DNA of 64,000 bases from Bradyrhizobium diazoefficiens (GTDB lineage: Bacteria > Pseudomonadota > Alphaproteobacteria > Rhizobiales > Xanthobacteraceae), in contig NZ_JAENXS010000002.1 in the NCBI RefSeq assembly GCF_016612535.1, positions 868,001-932,000 on the forward strand, read 5' to 3'. Each line of letters begins with the position of its first letter. Within the stretch, counting starts at the first letter, position 1. Positions 8,832 to 17,962 of this stretch are shown piece after piece. Position numbers and translations under genes: made by a program. Under the pieces are notes generated by a model that saw nothing but the letters and a program-made list of their open reading frames with translations, made no database searches and was not told the DNA's origin.

Positions 8832-8950
8832 CTAGTCCCGCTTGAAACAGTAGTCAAAGGCGGCGCCGAACGGCTTGATCAGACCGCGGTCGGCGCGGGA
8901 AAATGGATCGGCAGGATCAGCGTGTCGGTGCATTGCGCCGCTTGGCAAAC
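8832..8950 (-). pseudogene. decayed 3' end of an MBL-fold hydrolase gene
   Basis: Read on the minus strand, one frame gives TDTLILPIHFPAPTA and, after a missing base, the next frame gives GLIKPFGAAFDYCFKRD followed by TAG at 8832. The combined peptide resembles the C-terminal strand of metallo-beta-lactamase-fold hydrolases (xLPxHFPxPxAGxI ... FxYxF). No upstream MBL motifs (HxHxDH) exist in the window, so only a stub survives. The family assignment rests on ~30 residues. Confidence 0.4.
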
Positions 8951-8995
8951 TTCGTACGAAAATTACTTGAGCGTACCACTCTTTGGAGAGAGCCT

Positions 8996-9406
8996 GTGGC
9001 TATTGCTGTCGAATCGCTGGCGCAAATGATCGGCTTGCTGCCGGCAAACGAAGACAAGGCGGCGGCACTCGACTTCCTGAAGCGACCGGATCTGACGCGG
9101 CCTGACTCTGTGACAGGGGTGTCGGACTACGCGTCCGCCGAATTTTGGCTCCGATCACTCAGAAGACGGCAGGAGAGAACAATTGGAGCTGGCATCGCTA
9201 CACGTGGCTTTCCATCACTGCTAGCTGCGCTGGAGAAGCTGAGTCCGTCGGCTCCCGTAACCATCACAGTCTACACGACCAACGCAGGGTCTGGAAATTT
9301 CTGGTCAGATCAAAATGGTCAATTCGTGGGCTTCGTGCTCGTGGAACGTCGATCTCCCGAAGAAGAGCAGGAGCGCCTGGAATGGCTTCGACGAAACCTG
9401 ACGTAG
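8996..9406 (+). CDS. hypothetical protein
   Basis: About 136 aa from a GTG preceded by GGAGAGA; an ATG at 8903 is the longer alternative, but it overlaps the decayed MBL remnant. Composition is ordinary, with no signal or membrane segment. It contains TRPDSVTGVSDYASAEFWL and PVTITVYTTNAGSGNFWSDQ, and ends in an acidic/basic helix (SPEEEQERLEWLRRNL). No family recognised. Convergent with the ABC-F gene, 4 bases apart. Confidence 0.55.
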   Translation: MAIAVESLAQMIGLLPANEDKAAALDFLKRPDLTRPDSVTGVSDYASAEFWLRSLRRRQERTIGAGIATRGFPSLLAALEKLSPSAPVTITVYTTNAGSGNFWSDQNGQFVGFVLVERRSPEEEQERLEWLRRNLT

Positions 9407-9410
9407 CTGA

Positions 9411-11033
9411 CTAGCTCCGCAATCCCGGCGCCTCCTGCCCGGTGCGCGCGACGTACTCCGTGTAGCCGCCACCGAACTGGTGGATGCCTTCCGGCGTCAG
9501 TTCCAGCACGCGGTTCGACAGCGTCGCCAGAAAATGCCGGTCGTGCGAGACGAACAGCATGGTGCCTTCGAAATCCGACAGCGCATTGATCAGCATTTCC
9601 TTGGTGGCGAGGTCGAGATGGTTGGTCGGCTCGTCCAGCACCAGGAAGTTCGGCGGGTCAAACAGCATCTTGGCCATCACGAGGCGCGCCTTCTCGCCGC
9701 CTGAGAGCACGCGGCAGCGCTTCTCGACGTCGTCGCCGGAGAAGCCGAAGCAGCCGGCAAGCGCGCGCAAAGAGCCCTGTCCCGCGGTCGGAAACGCATA
9801 TTCGAGTGACTCGAACACCGTCTGCTCACCGTCGAGCAGGTCCATCGCGTGCTGGGCGAAATAGCCCATCTTGACGCTGCCGCCGACCGCCACGGTGCCC
9901 TCATCCGGCTCGCTCGCGCCGGCGACGAGCTTGAGCAGCGTCGACTTGCCGGCGCCATTGACGCCCATCACGCACCATCGCTCCCTGCGGCGGATCATGA
10001 AATCCAGCCCGTCGTAGATGCGCTTGCTGCCGTAGCCCTTGAACACCTTCTTCAAGGCGACGACGTCCTCGCCGGAGCGCGGCGCCGGCAGGAAGTCGAA
10101 CGCGATCGTCTGGCGGCGGCGCGGCGGCTCGACCCGCTCGATCTTGTCGAGCTTCTTGACCCGGCTCTGCACCTGGGCCGCGTGCGAGGCGCGCGCCTTG
10201 AAGCGCTCGATGAACTTGATTTCCTTGGCGAGCATCGCCTGCTGGCGCTCGAACTGCGCCTGCTGCTGCTTCTCGCTCAGCGCGCGCTGCTGCTCGTAGA
10301 ACTCGTAATTGCCGGCGTAAGTCGTGAGCGAGCCGGAATCGATTTCGACCACTTTGGAGATCACGCGGTTGATGAACTCGCGGTCATGCGAGGTCATCAA
10401 CAGCGTACCTTCGTAATCATGCAAAAATTTCTCGAGCCAGATCAGGCTTTCGATATCCAGATGGTTGCTCGGCTCGTCGAGCAACATGACATCGGGGCGC
10501 ATCAGGAGAATGCGGGCCAGCGCCACGCGCATCTTCCAGCCGCCCGAGAGCTTGCCGACGTCGCCGTCCATCATCTCCTGGCTGAAGCCGAGGCCGGATA
10601 GCGCTTCGCGCGCGCGGCCGTCGAGCGCGTAGCCGTCGAGCTCCTCGAAGGCGTGCTGCACCTCGCCGTAGCGCGCGATGATCTCGTCCATCTGGTCGGC
10701 TTTGTCCGGGTCGGCCATCGCGGTCTCGAGCTCATGCAGTTCGGCCGCGACCGCACTCACCGGACCTGCGCCATCCATCACCTCGGCGACGGCGCTGCGG
10801 CCAGACATCTCGCCGACGTCCTGGTTGAAATAGCCGATGGTGATGCCGCGATCGGTCGAGACCTGCCCTTCATCGGGCAGTTCCTCGCCGGCGATCATCC
10901 GGAACAGGGTGGTCTTGCCGGCGCCGTTCGGGCCGACGAGGCCGATCTTCTCGCCCTTGTTGAGGGCGGCCGAGGCTTCGATGAACAGGATCTGGTGGCC
11001 GGCTTGCTTGCTGACGTTGTCGAGGCGGATCAT
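9411..11033 (-). CDS. ABC-F family ATPase
   Basis: A 540-aa soluble protein with two ABC nucleotide-binding domains and no membrane part, the ABC-F layout. NBD1: GPNGAGKTT (Walker A), LSGGWKMRVALARILL (signature), LLDEPSNHLD (Walker B). NBD2: GVNGAGKSTLLK, LSGGEKARLVMAKML, LVLDEPTNHLD. A charged, Gln-rich linker (EKQQQAQFERQQAMLAKE) joins them. ABC-F proteins bind ribosomes, acting on stalled translation or giving antibiotic protection; which subgroup this is cannot be told from motifs alone. The start is the ATG of MIRLDNVSKQ; upstream in-frame sequence is not protein-like. Confidence 0.93.
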   Translation of the reverse strand: MIRLDNVSKQAGHQILFIEASAALNKGEKIGLVGPNGAGKTTLFRMIAGEELPDEGQVSTDRGITIGYFNQDVGEMSGRSAVAEVMDGAGPVSAVAAELHELETAMADPDKADQMDEIIARYGEVQHAFEELDGYALDGRAREALSGLGFSQEMMDGDVGKLSGGWKMRVALARILLMRPDVMLLDEPSNHLDIESLIWLEKFLHDYEGTLLMTSHDREFINRVISKVVEIDSGSLTTYAGNYEFYEQQRALSEKQQQAQFERQQAMLAKEIKFIERFKARASHAAQVQSRVKKLDKIERVEPPRRRQTIAFDFLPAPRSGEDVVALKKVFKGYGSKRIYDGLDFMIRRRERWCVMGVNGAGKSTLLKLVAGASEPDEGTVAVGGSVKMGYFAQHAMDLLDGEQTVFESLEYAFPTAGQGSLRALAGCFGFSGDDVEKRCRVLSGGEKARLVMAKMLFDPPNFLVLDEPTNHLDLATKEMLINALSDFEGTMLFVSHDRHFLATLSNRVLELTPEGIHQFGGGYTEYVARTGQEAPGLRS

Positions 11034-11234
11034 GGGGTCTTTTGGGGAAATGTTGCGTTGCGGCGTAATAGGCCATGCGGGCCGCCAAAGGAAGCCCGGC
11101 GGGGCCCGGGTTTTGCCCCCTCCTGACAAATCCTTAGCAATTTTCGGCCAGAAGCACGGGTGGCGTGGTCCAGCGAATCTGACCGACGTCTGTCGACCTG
11201 ACGCTTGCCGAGAACGCACCCGGGGGGAATACCG

Positions 11235-12320
11235 ATGAAAACTCGCTTTGGCCTGGCCATGGCCGCCGCACTGATGCTCGGCGGCGGCGCAACGGCTCAA
11301 ACTCTGCCCGACTACATGGCGCCGATCTCCGGCAGGACCAATTCCACGCCCGGCGAAATCGCCACCAAGGACGTGCTGGCTCTGAACAATGCGATGTTCG
11401 AGCTCTATGGCGAGGCTTCAAAGGTTTTCCAGAAGAACATCCTCGACAAGCACCCCGTGATCCTCGGCCTGTTCTCCGGCGCCGGCGGACGCCTGATCCT
11501 CTATCGGCCGGGCCAGCCGCCGCTCGATGCGCCGCAGGTGCCGGTCGTCTATCAGCTGCTGAAATCGGTCGGCCACAGCACCATGGCTTTGGCCGAGGTG
11601 GTCGGCCCCTATGTCGACAATCCCGACAACAAATCCTGGCGCGGCGCCATGCTGGCCTTTCGCAGCCGGATGCAGTCGGCGCTGGACAGCCTCGACGCCA
11701 CGCCGATGCAGGCCGACTGGCGCGACAACAACCGCACCATCCTGAAGAACAACATCGCCTTCATGGACGAATGCCTCGCCAGCGGCGTCATTCCGTTCGC
11801 GAAGTTAGAGGCTTTTGGCAAACAACAGGCCCCGTTCCTCGCCAAGAACGTCGCGTGGGCGGCGCAGACCCAGGTCGCGCACTGGATGGGCGTGCTGGCA
11901 GACTGGAAGGCACAGCTCGGTCCCGACTGGGAGAAGACCTATGGCGCCAGCAACACCATCTACGTCACACGGCAGAACAACGTGATCTTCAGCGTGCTCG
12001 CACAGTTCTTCGGCGCGGAGGCCATCAACACGCGCCTGCTGCTGATCGAGACGGTCTCCTTCACCACCACGCCATCGGACATGCTGGAATCGCTGACGCG
12101 GATCATCGCGGATCGCTCGGTCGGCGCGCTGTTCTTCGGCAATTATCACCTGATGGATTACGAGCTGATGGGAGGCGACGCGCGCGCCGCAATCGTCGCC
12201 GAGACGGCCAAGCGCGGCATGACGCCGTTCCTGCCGCCGCTGGTTCCGTTCGGCTCCAAGCAGTGGCCGACCTTGGTCACCCCCGGCCCCGGCCCCGCGA
12301 CGATCGCTGATCTCAAGTGA
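11235..12320 (+). CDS. secreted hypothetical protein, 361 aa
   Basis: Signal peptide MKTRFGLAMAAALMLGGGATAQ, then a mostly helical mature protein with ASNTIYVTRQNNVIFSVLAQFF and FFGNYHLMDYELMGGDARAA. A GGGGGGAA stretch precedes the ATG. It has no recognised catalytic motif and no obvious membrane span after the signal, so periplasmic. It stands alone: divergent from the ABC-F gene and followed by a hairpin terminator. Function unknown. Confidence 0.8.
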   Translation: MKTRFGLAMAAALMLGGGATAQTLPDYMAPISGRTNSTPGEIATKDVLALNNAMFELYGEASKVFQKNILDKHPVILGLFSGAGGRLILYRPGQPPLDAPQVPVVYQLLKSVGHSTMALAEVVGPYVDNPDNKSWRGAMLAFRSRMQSALDSLDATPMQADWRDNNRTILKNNIAFMDECLASGVIPFAKLEAFGKQQAPFLAKNVAWAAQTQVAHWMGVLADWKAQLGPDWEKTYGASNTIYVTRQNNVIFSVLAQFFGAEAINTRLLLIETVSFTTTPSDMLESLTRIIADRSVGALFFGNYHLMDYELMGGDARAAIVAETAKRGMTPFLPPLVPFGSKQWPTLVTPGPGPATIADLK

Positions 12321-12351
12321 AGACTTGACGTGAAAGGCTTGGGCCAGACGA

Positions 12352-12381
12352 AAGGCGGCTGCGTTCGCGCGGAGCCGCCTT
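12352..12381 (+). terminator. hairpin after secreted hypothetical gene
   Basis: 9-bp stem AAGGCGGCT / AGCCGCCTT with a 12-nt loop, 31 bp after the stop at 12320 and ahead of the molybdenum hydroxylase operon. No long U-tract. Confidence 0.55.
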
Positions 12382-12466
12382 CACCTCTCGTAAACGGCCG
12401 CCCTGTTCTATTTCCGCATGGGCGAATCATGACAGCCTCCCGCCAGCGTTGTACAAGGATGAGATC

Positions 12467-15250
12467 ATGCGGCCTTCGCGACGCGAGTTCGTGAAGTGGT
12501 TATCGGCGGGCGGCATCTCAGTCAGCCTGTCGCATCTCGCTGCGGCGGCAAACGCGCCCTTCGCGGCGCATGAGACGCTGCCCGGCCGGGGACATTTCAA
12601 TCCAGCAACAAAAGGCACTGGCCGCGTCGACGGCGTCGCCAAGGTCACGGGCGCAAAGCTCTACGCCTCCGACTTCCGCGCCAACGATCTGCCCGGCTGG
12701 CCGCAGACCACTTCGCACGCGATCCTGGTGCGCGCCAACGACGCGACCCATGTCTACACCGGCATGGACCTTGCCCGCCTCAGCGGCGCGCTGAAGCCAT
12801 CCGTCGTCGTCGCGGCCAGCGATCTCGACCACATCGGCACGCAAGTGCCGGAGTTCTATGCCGGCGATTTGTTCTGCCCGCCCGGCAAGACGCCGCTTTA
12901 TCTGGGACAGCCGGTCGCGCTGCTGATCTTCGAAACGTTCGACGCCTTCGACCAGGCCCGGCTCGTCTTGCGCGACGGCACCTTCGTCAAGTTCGGCGAA
13001 GAAACCGGCCCGGTGATCGCATCCGATTACGGTTCCTACCGCTTCACCCGCGTCGCAGGCCCCTCGCCCGACAAGCCCGACGTCTATTCGCCGATCCGGG
13101 CTGGCTGGGTGTCGCCCAAGAAGGTGCAGACCACGGCGCTGCCGGTGTGGTCGCCGCTCGCTAGCGAGATGCCGGCCGACTACGTCAAGGCGGCAAAGCT
13201 TGGGGAGCAGATCCGTGCCGAGTTGGCCGCGGACGACGCCTCTCTCCTGGTGCTGGACCGCGAGTTCGAGACGCAATCGGTCGACCCGATGTTCCTGGAG
13301 CCGGAGTGCGGGCTGGCCTGGTACGGCGGCCAGGGAGCTAATAAAGGCGGCAATCTCGAGCTGGTGCTCGGCGTGCAGTCGCCTTACGAAGCCGCGGAGT
13401 CGCTCGCGCATCTGCTCGGCAAGGCCCACGCGCCTTACAAGCCCGCGCATATCAACGCGCAGTTCGCCCATGTCGGCGGCGGCTTTGGCGGGCGCGACCA
13501 CACGCCGTTCATCCTCTATGTCGCGCTGGCCGCGATCTGCTTCCCGGGCAAGCCGGTGCGGCTCGCCCATGACCGCTACCAGCAATTCCAGGGCGGCATC
13601 AAACGCCACGCGATCAAGATGCGCTCGCGCATCGGCATCGACCGCGCCACCGGCCTGATCAAGGCTTTCGCCGCCGACCATGTGCTCGACGGCGGCGGGC
13701 TGCAGAACTTCTCCACCAACGTGGCCGTCGTTGCCGCCACCGGCGCGATCGGCATCTACGACATCCCAAAGGTCGACGTCACCACGACCGCGCTGCATTC
13801 GCGCGGCGTCACGGCCGGCTCGATGCGCGGCTACGGCACGCTGCAGACCATGACCGCGCTCGAGGCGCTGATCGACGAGGCCGCAGGCGCGCTCCAGCTC
13901 GATCCCATCGAATTCCGCCGCCGCAATGCGCTCAAGCAAAACGGCCGGACCATGACCGGCAATCCCTATATCGTCTCGGTGCGCACGCCCGAAATCCTCG
14001 ACAAGCTCGAAACTCATCCAATCTGGCAGCAACGCGCGCAGCTCAGGCAAACCACGGGAGATCGGCTGGTCGGCACCGGGGTTGCCTGCGTCACCAAGGA
14101 CTACGGCTCCGGCGCGGACTGCTCGCTCGGCCGCGTCGAGCTCGGCGCCGACGGCAAGATCTCGATCTTCTGCGACCATGTCGAGATGGGCAACGGCATC
14201 GGCACGGCGCTGGCCAACCGCGTCGCCGGCCATCTCGGCGCCATCGCCGACGAGGTCTCGGTCGCCCGCGTCGACAGCTACGACGTGCTCGGCCTCGTCT
14301 CCTCCGGCGATCCCTACACCATGGACCAGAAAACGCAGGACGCCGCCGAGCGGAATCCGCGCTGGGTGCCCTCGATCTCCTCGGCGACATCAGCGTCAAT
14401 CGGCGCCCATGTCGGCACGCACTCGTCGGCCGAGGCCGCCCGAATCATCTTCCGCTTCGGCCTGTGGCCCGCCGCGCTGGAGCTGTGGCACATTGCGAAG
14501 ACTGACGCGCGCGCCCGGCAATGGGCGAGCGCGAGCTGGCAGAATGGCCAGCTCACGATGCCCGGCTTTGAACCGCTGGCGCTGTCGGCGCTCGCCGCAA
14601 CCGCCCATGCGCGCGGCTTCGTCACCGGCGCGGTCGCGCACAGTTTTTCGCGCTGGGCTTGGTCCAGGGCGCGCTTCCCCTTGTTCGGCGAGCAATACCG
14701 CGCGGATATCGATGCACTCGCGATCCGCCGCGGCAACGGCAAGTTCGAGCGGATCAACCGCACGAGCGTCAAATTTCCGCCGACCGACAACAACCGCATC
14801 GGCACCGCCTACACCTCGATGTGCGGCACGCTGGTCCGCGTCGAGATCGAGCGCGCAACAGGCGCGCTTCGCATCGCCAAGGCCTATAGCGTGTTCGAAT
14901 GCGGCACCGCGCTCGTGCCCGAGGTGGTGATGGGCCAGGCCCAGGGCGGCTTCGCCATGGGCGTCGGCTACGCGCTGCTCGAAACCCTGCCCCCGTTCGA
15001 GGGCGGGCCGGGCAACGGCGAATGGAATCTCGGGCGCTATCTGGTCGCACGCGGCTCCGACCTGCCGCTCCGCGATCTCGAGATCGAGATGCTGAAGCCG
15101 CTCGTACCAGACGAAGCACCGAAGGGCATGGCGGAGGTCGTGATGATCCCGATCGTGCCGGCGCTGATCAATGCCATCCATGATGCCACCGGCCACCGTT
15201 TCCGCGCGCTGCCGGTCACGGCAAACCTCTTGAAGGGAGTTTTGGCGTGA
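12467..15250 (+). CDS. Tat-exported molybdopterin-binding subunit, xanthine dehydrogenase/isoquinoline oxidoreductase family
   Basis: A 927-aa large subunit of a molybdenum hydroxylase. The N-terminus is a twin-arginine signal (RREFVKWLSAGGISVSLSH), so the folded enzyme is exported. Cofactor motifs: GGGFGGRDHTPF around residue 340, AGSMRGYGTLQ, GQAQGGFAMGVGYALLE, and KGMAEVVMIPIVPAL, where the Glu is the catalytic base position. Stop and next start overlap (GTGA). Family members hydroxylate aldehydes or N-heterocycles using water. There is no FAD subunit nearby; a 2Fe-2S protein and a cytochrome c follow instead, as in isoquinoline/nicotinate-type systems. Substrate unknown. Confidence 0.88.
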   Translation: MRPSRREFVKWLSAGGISVSLSHLAAAANAPFAAHETLPGRGHFNPATKGTGRVDGVAKVTGAKLYASDFRANDLPGWPQTTSHAILVRANDATHVYTGMDLARLSGALKPSVVVAASDLDHIGTQVPEFYAGDLFCPPGKTPLYLGQPVALLIFETFDAFDQARLVLRDGTFVKFGEETGPVIASDYGSYRFTRVAGPSPDKPDVYSPIRAGWVSPKKVQTTALPVWSPLASEMPADYVKAAKLGEQIRAELAADDASLLVLDREFETQSVDPMFLEPECGLAWYGGQGANKGGNLELVLGVQSPYEAAESLAHLLGKAHAPYKPAHINAQFAHVGGGFGGRDHTPFILYVALAAICFPGKPVRLAHDRYQQFQGGIKRHAIKMRSRIGIDRATGLIKAFAADHVLDGGGLQNFSTNVAVVAATGAIGIYDIPKVDVTTTALHSRGVTAGSMRGYGTLQTMTALEALIDEAAGALQLDPIEFRRRNALKQNGRTMTGNPYIVSVRTPEILDKLETHPIWQQRAQLRQTTGDRLVGTGVACVTKDYGSGADCSLGRVELGADGKISIFCDHVEMGNGIGTALANRVAGHLGAIADEVSVARVDSYDVLGLVSSGDPYTMDQKTQDAAERNPRWVPSISSATSASIGAHVGTHSSAEAARIIFRFGLWPAALELWHIAKTDARARQWASASWQNGQLTMPGFEPLALSALAATAHARGFVTGAVAHSFSRWAWSRARFPLFGEQYRADIDALAIRRGNGKFERINRTSVKFPPTDNNRIGTAYTSMCGTLVRVEIERATGALRIAKAYSVFECGTALVPEVVMGQAQGGFAMGVGYALLETLPPFEGGPGNGEWNLGRYLVARGSDLPLRDLEIEMLKPLVPDEAPKGMAEVVMIPIVPALINAIHDATGHRFRALPVTANLLKGVLA

Positions 15251-15771
15251 CCACCGTCAGCCTCACCATAAACGGCCGGAAGCACGGACCGATGGACGTC
15301 CGCGACGATCTCTCGATGAACGATTTCCTGCGCGAGATGCTCGGCATGACCGGCACCAAGTTCGGCTGCGGCGCCGCGCAATGTTTGAGCTGCGCCATCA
15401 TCGTCGACGAGCCGGACGGCACCAGCACCACCAGCCCGACCTGCGTCGCGCCGGCCGTGAATTTCGACGGCAAGTCGATCCGCACCATCGAGGGCCACGC
15501 CAAGAACGGCCAGCTCTCGGTTCTGCAACAGGCGTTCATCGATCACTTCGCCTTTCAGTGCGGCTATTGCACCGCCGGCTTCCTCAATGAGGGGCAAGTG
15601 CTGCTCGAACGTTTGGCGCGCACGCCGGTCGCACGCGAGGCGCTGGAGCAGACCATCGCGGATGCACTCGACGGCCATCTGTGCCGCTGCACCGGCTACA
15701 TCAGATATCACGAGGCGGTGCGCGACGTGATCCTCGCCGATTCAACCCGCTATCTCGTCGCCACCAAATGA
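15247..15771 (+). CDS. 2Fe-2S subunit of molybdenum hydroxylase
   Basis: A 174-aa electron-transfer subunit. It has the ferredoxin-type cluster CGAAQCLSC (Cys41, 46, 49, plus Cys66) and the second cluster QCGYCTAGF (Cys105, 108) with CRCTGYI (Cys146, 148), the normal two-cluster layout. The GTG start overlaps the large-subunit stop. It has no signal of its own, so it would have to be exported bound to the Tat-tagged large subunit (inference). The stop overlaps the start of the cytochrome gene. Confidence 0.93.
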   Translation: MTTVSLTINGRKHGPMDVRDDLSMNDFLREMLGMTGTKFGCGAAQCLSCAIIVDEPDGTSTTSPTCVAPAVNFDGKSIRTIEGHAKNGQLSVLQQAFIDHFAFQCGYCTAGFLNEGQVLLERLARTPVAREALEQTIADALDGHLCRCTGYIRYHEAVRDVILADSTRYLVATK

Positions 15772-16394
15772 GTGCGCCAGCGATGAAGACCGCGCGCATC
15801 AAGATCATGGTCGTGATGGCGGCGCTGGCGAGCAGCCTGTGCGCCGGCTACGCCGCGTCGGACACGAGCCACGGCCTCGCCTCGCCCGAGAGTTTTGCGA
15901 ACATTGCCGACACCGAAAAACGCTCAGCCGCAATCTTCACCGAGCTCGGCAAGGTGCTGACGCATCCGCGCTGCACCAACTGCCATCCGGCCGGCGACAG
16001 CCCGCGGCAAGGCGACAATCCGCGCCCGCATCAGCCGCCGGTCACGCGCGGCGTCGACGGCCATGGCCAGGAGGCGATGCGCTGTCCCACCTGTCACCAG
16101 AAGGCCAATTTCGAGCCCGGCCGCATTCCCGGCCATCCCGAATGGCACCTCGCACCGCGCGAGATGGCCTGGGAAGGCAAGAGCATCAGTGAGATCTGCG
16201 AGCAAATCAGGGACCCCGCGCGCAACGGCGGCCGCAAGGTCGAGGCGCTGATTGATCACATCGGCAAGGACACTCTCGTCGGCTGGGCCTGGAAGCCCGG
16301 CTTCGGCCGCTCGCCCGCGCCAGGCACGCAGGAGCAGGCCGGCGCGCTGGTGGAGGCTTGGGTGAAGAGCGGAGCGGTATGTCCCGCGCAGTGA
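15768..16394 (+). CDS. di-heme cytochrome c subunit (isoquinoline 1-oxidoreductase-like operon)
   Basis: A 208-aa exported cytochrome: hydrophobic signal ([20 protein letters not shown]) then two heme c motifs, CTNCH (residues 69-73) and CPTCH (106-110). ATG overlaps the 2Fe-2S stop (ATGA), and a second in-frame ATG sits 15 bases on. It probably passes electrons from the molybdenum hydroxylase to the respiratory chain in the periplasm. A stub matching its last ~20 residues lies at 20656-20727. Confidence 0.85.
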   Translation: MSAPAMKTARIKIMVVMAALASSLCAGYAASDTSHGLASPESFANIADTEKRSAAIFTELGKVLTHPRCTNCHPAGDSPRQGDNPRPHQPPVTRGVDGHGQEAMRCPTCHQKANFEPGRIPGHPEWHLAPREMAWEGKSISEICEQIRDPARNGGRKVEALIDHIGKDTLVGWAWKPGFGRSPAPGTQEQAGALVEAWVKSGAVCPAQ

Positions 16395-16544
16395 TGGGAC
16401 CCGGATGCGCCTCGGTCGCCTGGTTTGAAAACGGTAGTGACCTGATTTGCTTTTCAAGCATTTGTAAAGGATGGAACAGAACCGCATAGACTAACGTTTT
16501 GACTGCAACTCCTACGGTTAGGACCCGTATGAACGAGGCCCGTC

Positions 16545-16745
16545 ATGAAGCAGCGTCGCCGGTTCAGGCAAACCTTGTCCCTCGAAGAACGTTTGACTGC
16601 AGAAGCAAAGCGCCTGCTTGATGAAGCCAAATCGCTCCCACCTGGTGCGGCCCGGGAAGATTTGATCCGCAGAGCCCGGCAAGCTGAAACAGGCTCGCAC
16701 ATGAGCGAATGGCTACGGTCTCCCGGACTAATGCCACCCACCTAA
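16545..16745 (+). CDS. small conserved hypothetical protein (66 aa)
   Basis: A charged helical 66-aa protein (RFRQTLSLEERLTAEAKRLL ... ARQAETGSHMSEWLRSPGL). It resembles a small family I recognise as frequent in Bradyrhizobium, where many paralogues end in SEWLRSPGL-like sequence. No signal or membrane segment. Function unknown. Confidence 0.8.
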   Translation: MKQRRRFRQTLSLEERLTAEAKRLLDEAKSLPPGAAREDLIRRARQAETGSHMSEWLRSPGLMPPT

Positions 16746-16769
16746 CGTTGGCGACATGACCGACAAGAT

Positions 16770-16904
16770 ATGGCCGACAAGAAGCCGCCTCCAAAGCCGC
16801 CGCCTCCTGATCCGGAACGCACGGAGCGCGCGAGGTAGGCCGTCCAAGAGTAAGCGGACGATCAGAGCCAGATCATCGAGAAGCTCCGCCGCGGGCTCAA
16901 CTAA
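16770..16904 (+). pseudogene. small gene broken by two in-frame stops
   Basis: A 45-codon frame from ATG 16770 to TAA 16902 reads MADKKPPPKPPPPDPERTER, AR, stop, AVQE, stop, then ADDQSQIIEKLRRGLN. Restoring the internal TAG (16836) and TAA (16851) gives a continuous Pro-rich then helical small protein of a type seen in Bradyrhizobium. Each stop could come from one or two base changes. It lies 24 bp after the 66-aa gene. Sequencing error at two sites is less likely than decay. Confidence 0.6.
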
Positions 16905-17015
16905 GGGACGTGAGGAACCGCGCATTGGTGCCGGGTGGTTTCGAATCGTAGGCGGACCAAAGTCCGAGGGCGGCAGGTGCTGGAAAAGATTGCTCGGAAA
17001 GGAACGAGGTGAATC

Positions 17016-17243
17016 ATGAGCGACTTTCGTGACATTCAACATGGCGTCAACGACCCCGTCGGCGGCGTCGACGTGAAGCGCCAGATCAGTACCAACCAGA
17101 CGCCGCACGAGCGGGCGCAGCATCATGCCGATGTGCGCGCTGCCCCGTCGGCCTCATCGTCCGAGCCGTTCCTGCCGGAGCGGCTGCGACGGAAGCCGAC
17201 CGATCCGATCAATCCCCGCACCGGCCGAAATCCGACGGATTAG
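17016..17243 (+). CDS. small hydrophilic hypothetical protein (75 aa)
   Basis: A 75-aa hydrophilic protein (MSDFRDIQHGVNDPVGGVDV ... RLRRKPTDPINPRTGRNPTD), likely disordered with conserved-looking His/Asn/Pro. A strong AGGAACGAGGTGA region precedes the ATG. It has no known domain. Located between the broken small gene and the DUF4142 gene. Confidence 0.6.
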   Translation: MSDFRDIQHGVNDPVGGVDVKRQISTNQTPHERAQHHADVRAAPSASSSEPFLPERLRRKPTDPINPRTGRNPTD

Positions 17244-17320
17244 GAACATCGGTCCCGGCGTCGTGTTGATTGGCGCAAAGATCCGCGCGGAGGCCGCGTG
17301 GCCAATCGGAGGACCGGACC

Positions 17321-17872
17321 ATGAAACGTATTGCCATCGCCGCTGCCTGCGTGCTCCTCGCAGGCCCAGCGCTCGCCCAGTCGCTCGGCGAGAAAACCGG
17401 CGTCAACTCGGCGCTCGGCGTCGCGCCGGCGACCGCCGATTTCGTCAAGGAGGTCGCCATCAGCGACATGTTCGAAATTGAATCGAGCAAGCTCGCCGAG
17501 CAGAAGGGCAACGCGCAGGAGAAAACCTTCGCTCAGCAGATGGTGACCGACCACACCAAGACCAGCAGCGAGCTGAAGGCCCTCGTCGGTGACGGCAAGG
17601 TGCAAGCCACGCTGCCGACTGCGCTCGACAGCTCGCACCAGAGCAAGCTCGACAAGCTCAAGAATGCCTCGGGTAAGGACTTCAGTTCGGACTATGACTC
17701 CTACCAGGTCAGCGCACACAAAGACGCCGTGTCGCTGTTCGACCGTTATGCCAAGGGTGGCGACAATGCCGCGCTGAAGGACTGGGCCGGCAAGACCGTG
17801 CCCACGCTAAGGCATCATCTCGACATGGCCCAAGAGCTCGGCAAGGCGCCGAGCGTCGGACAGTCGAAATAG
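17321..17872 (+). CDS. DUF4142 periplasmic protein
   Basis: A 183-aa exported protein. Signal peptide MKRIAIAAACVLLAGPALAQ, then a helical bundle typical of DUF4142 (ferritin-like fold): FVKEVAISDMFEIESSKLA, FAQQMVTDHTKTSSELKA, and TVPTLRHHLDMAQEL. The family has no assigned activity and is often stress-associated. A GGAGGACC site precedes the ATG. Followed by a strong hairpin, so probably monocistronic. Confidence 0.9.
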   Translation: MKRIAIAAACVLLAGPALAQSLGEKTGVNSALGVAPATADFVKEVAISDMFEIESSKLAEQKGNAQEKTFAQQMVTDHTKTSSELKALVGDGKVQATLPTALDSSHQSKLDKLKNASGKDFSSDYDSYQVSAHKDAVSLFDRYAKGGDNAALKDWAGKTVPTLRHHLDMAQELGKAPSVGQSK

Positions 17873-17878
17873 GACCTT

Positions 17879-17909
17879 TCGAGGACGTCGGCTCCGCCGG
17901 CGTCCTCGA
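17879..17909 (+). terminator. terminator hairpin after DUF4142 gene
   Basis: 9-bp stem TCGAGGACG / CGTCCTCGA enclosing an inner TCGGC...GCCGG pair, starting 6 bp after the stop. Little U-tract follows. Confidence 0.65.
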
Positions 17910-17962
17910 TTAGCAACGATGCTTTGCTCCGCTGGTTGAGACTGCAAATCGCGGAGGCCTTC

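Noticed and set aside
12518..14233. 571-aa open frame antisense to the molybdopterin subunit
   Set aside because: Arg/Asp/Val-rich mirror of a high-GC gene with no domain motif. The plus-strand frame has clear cofactor motifs.
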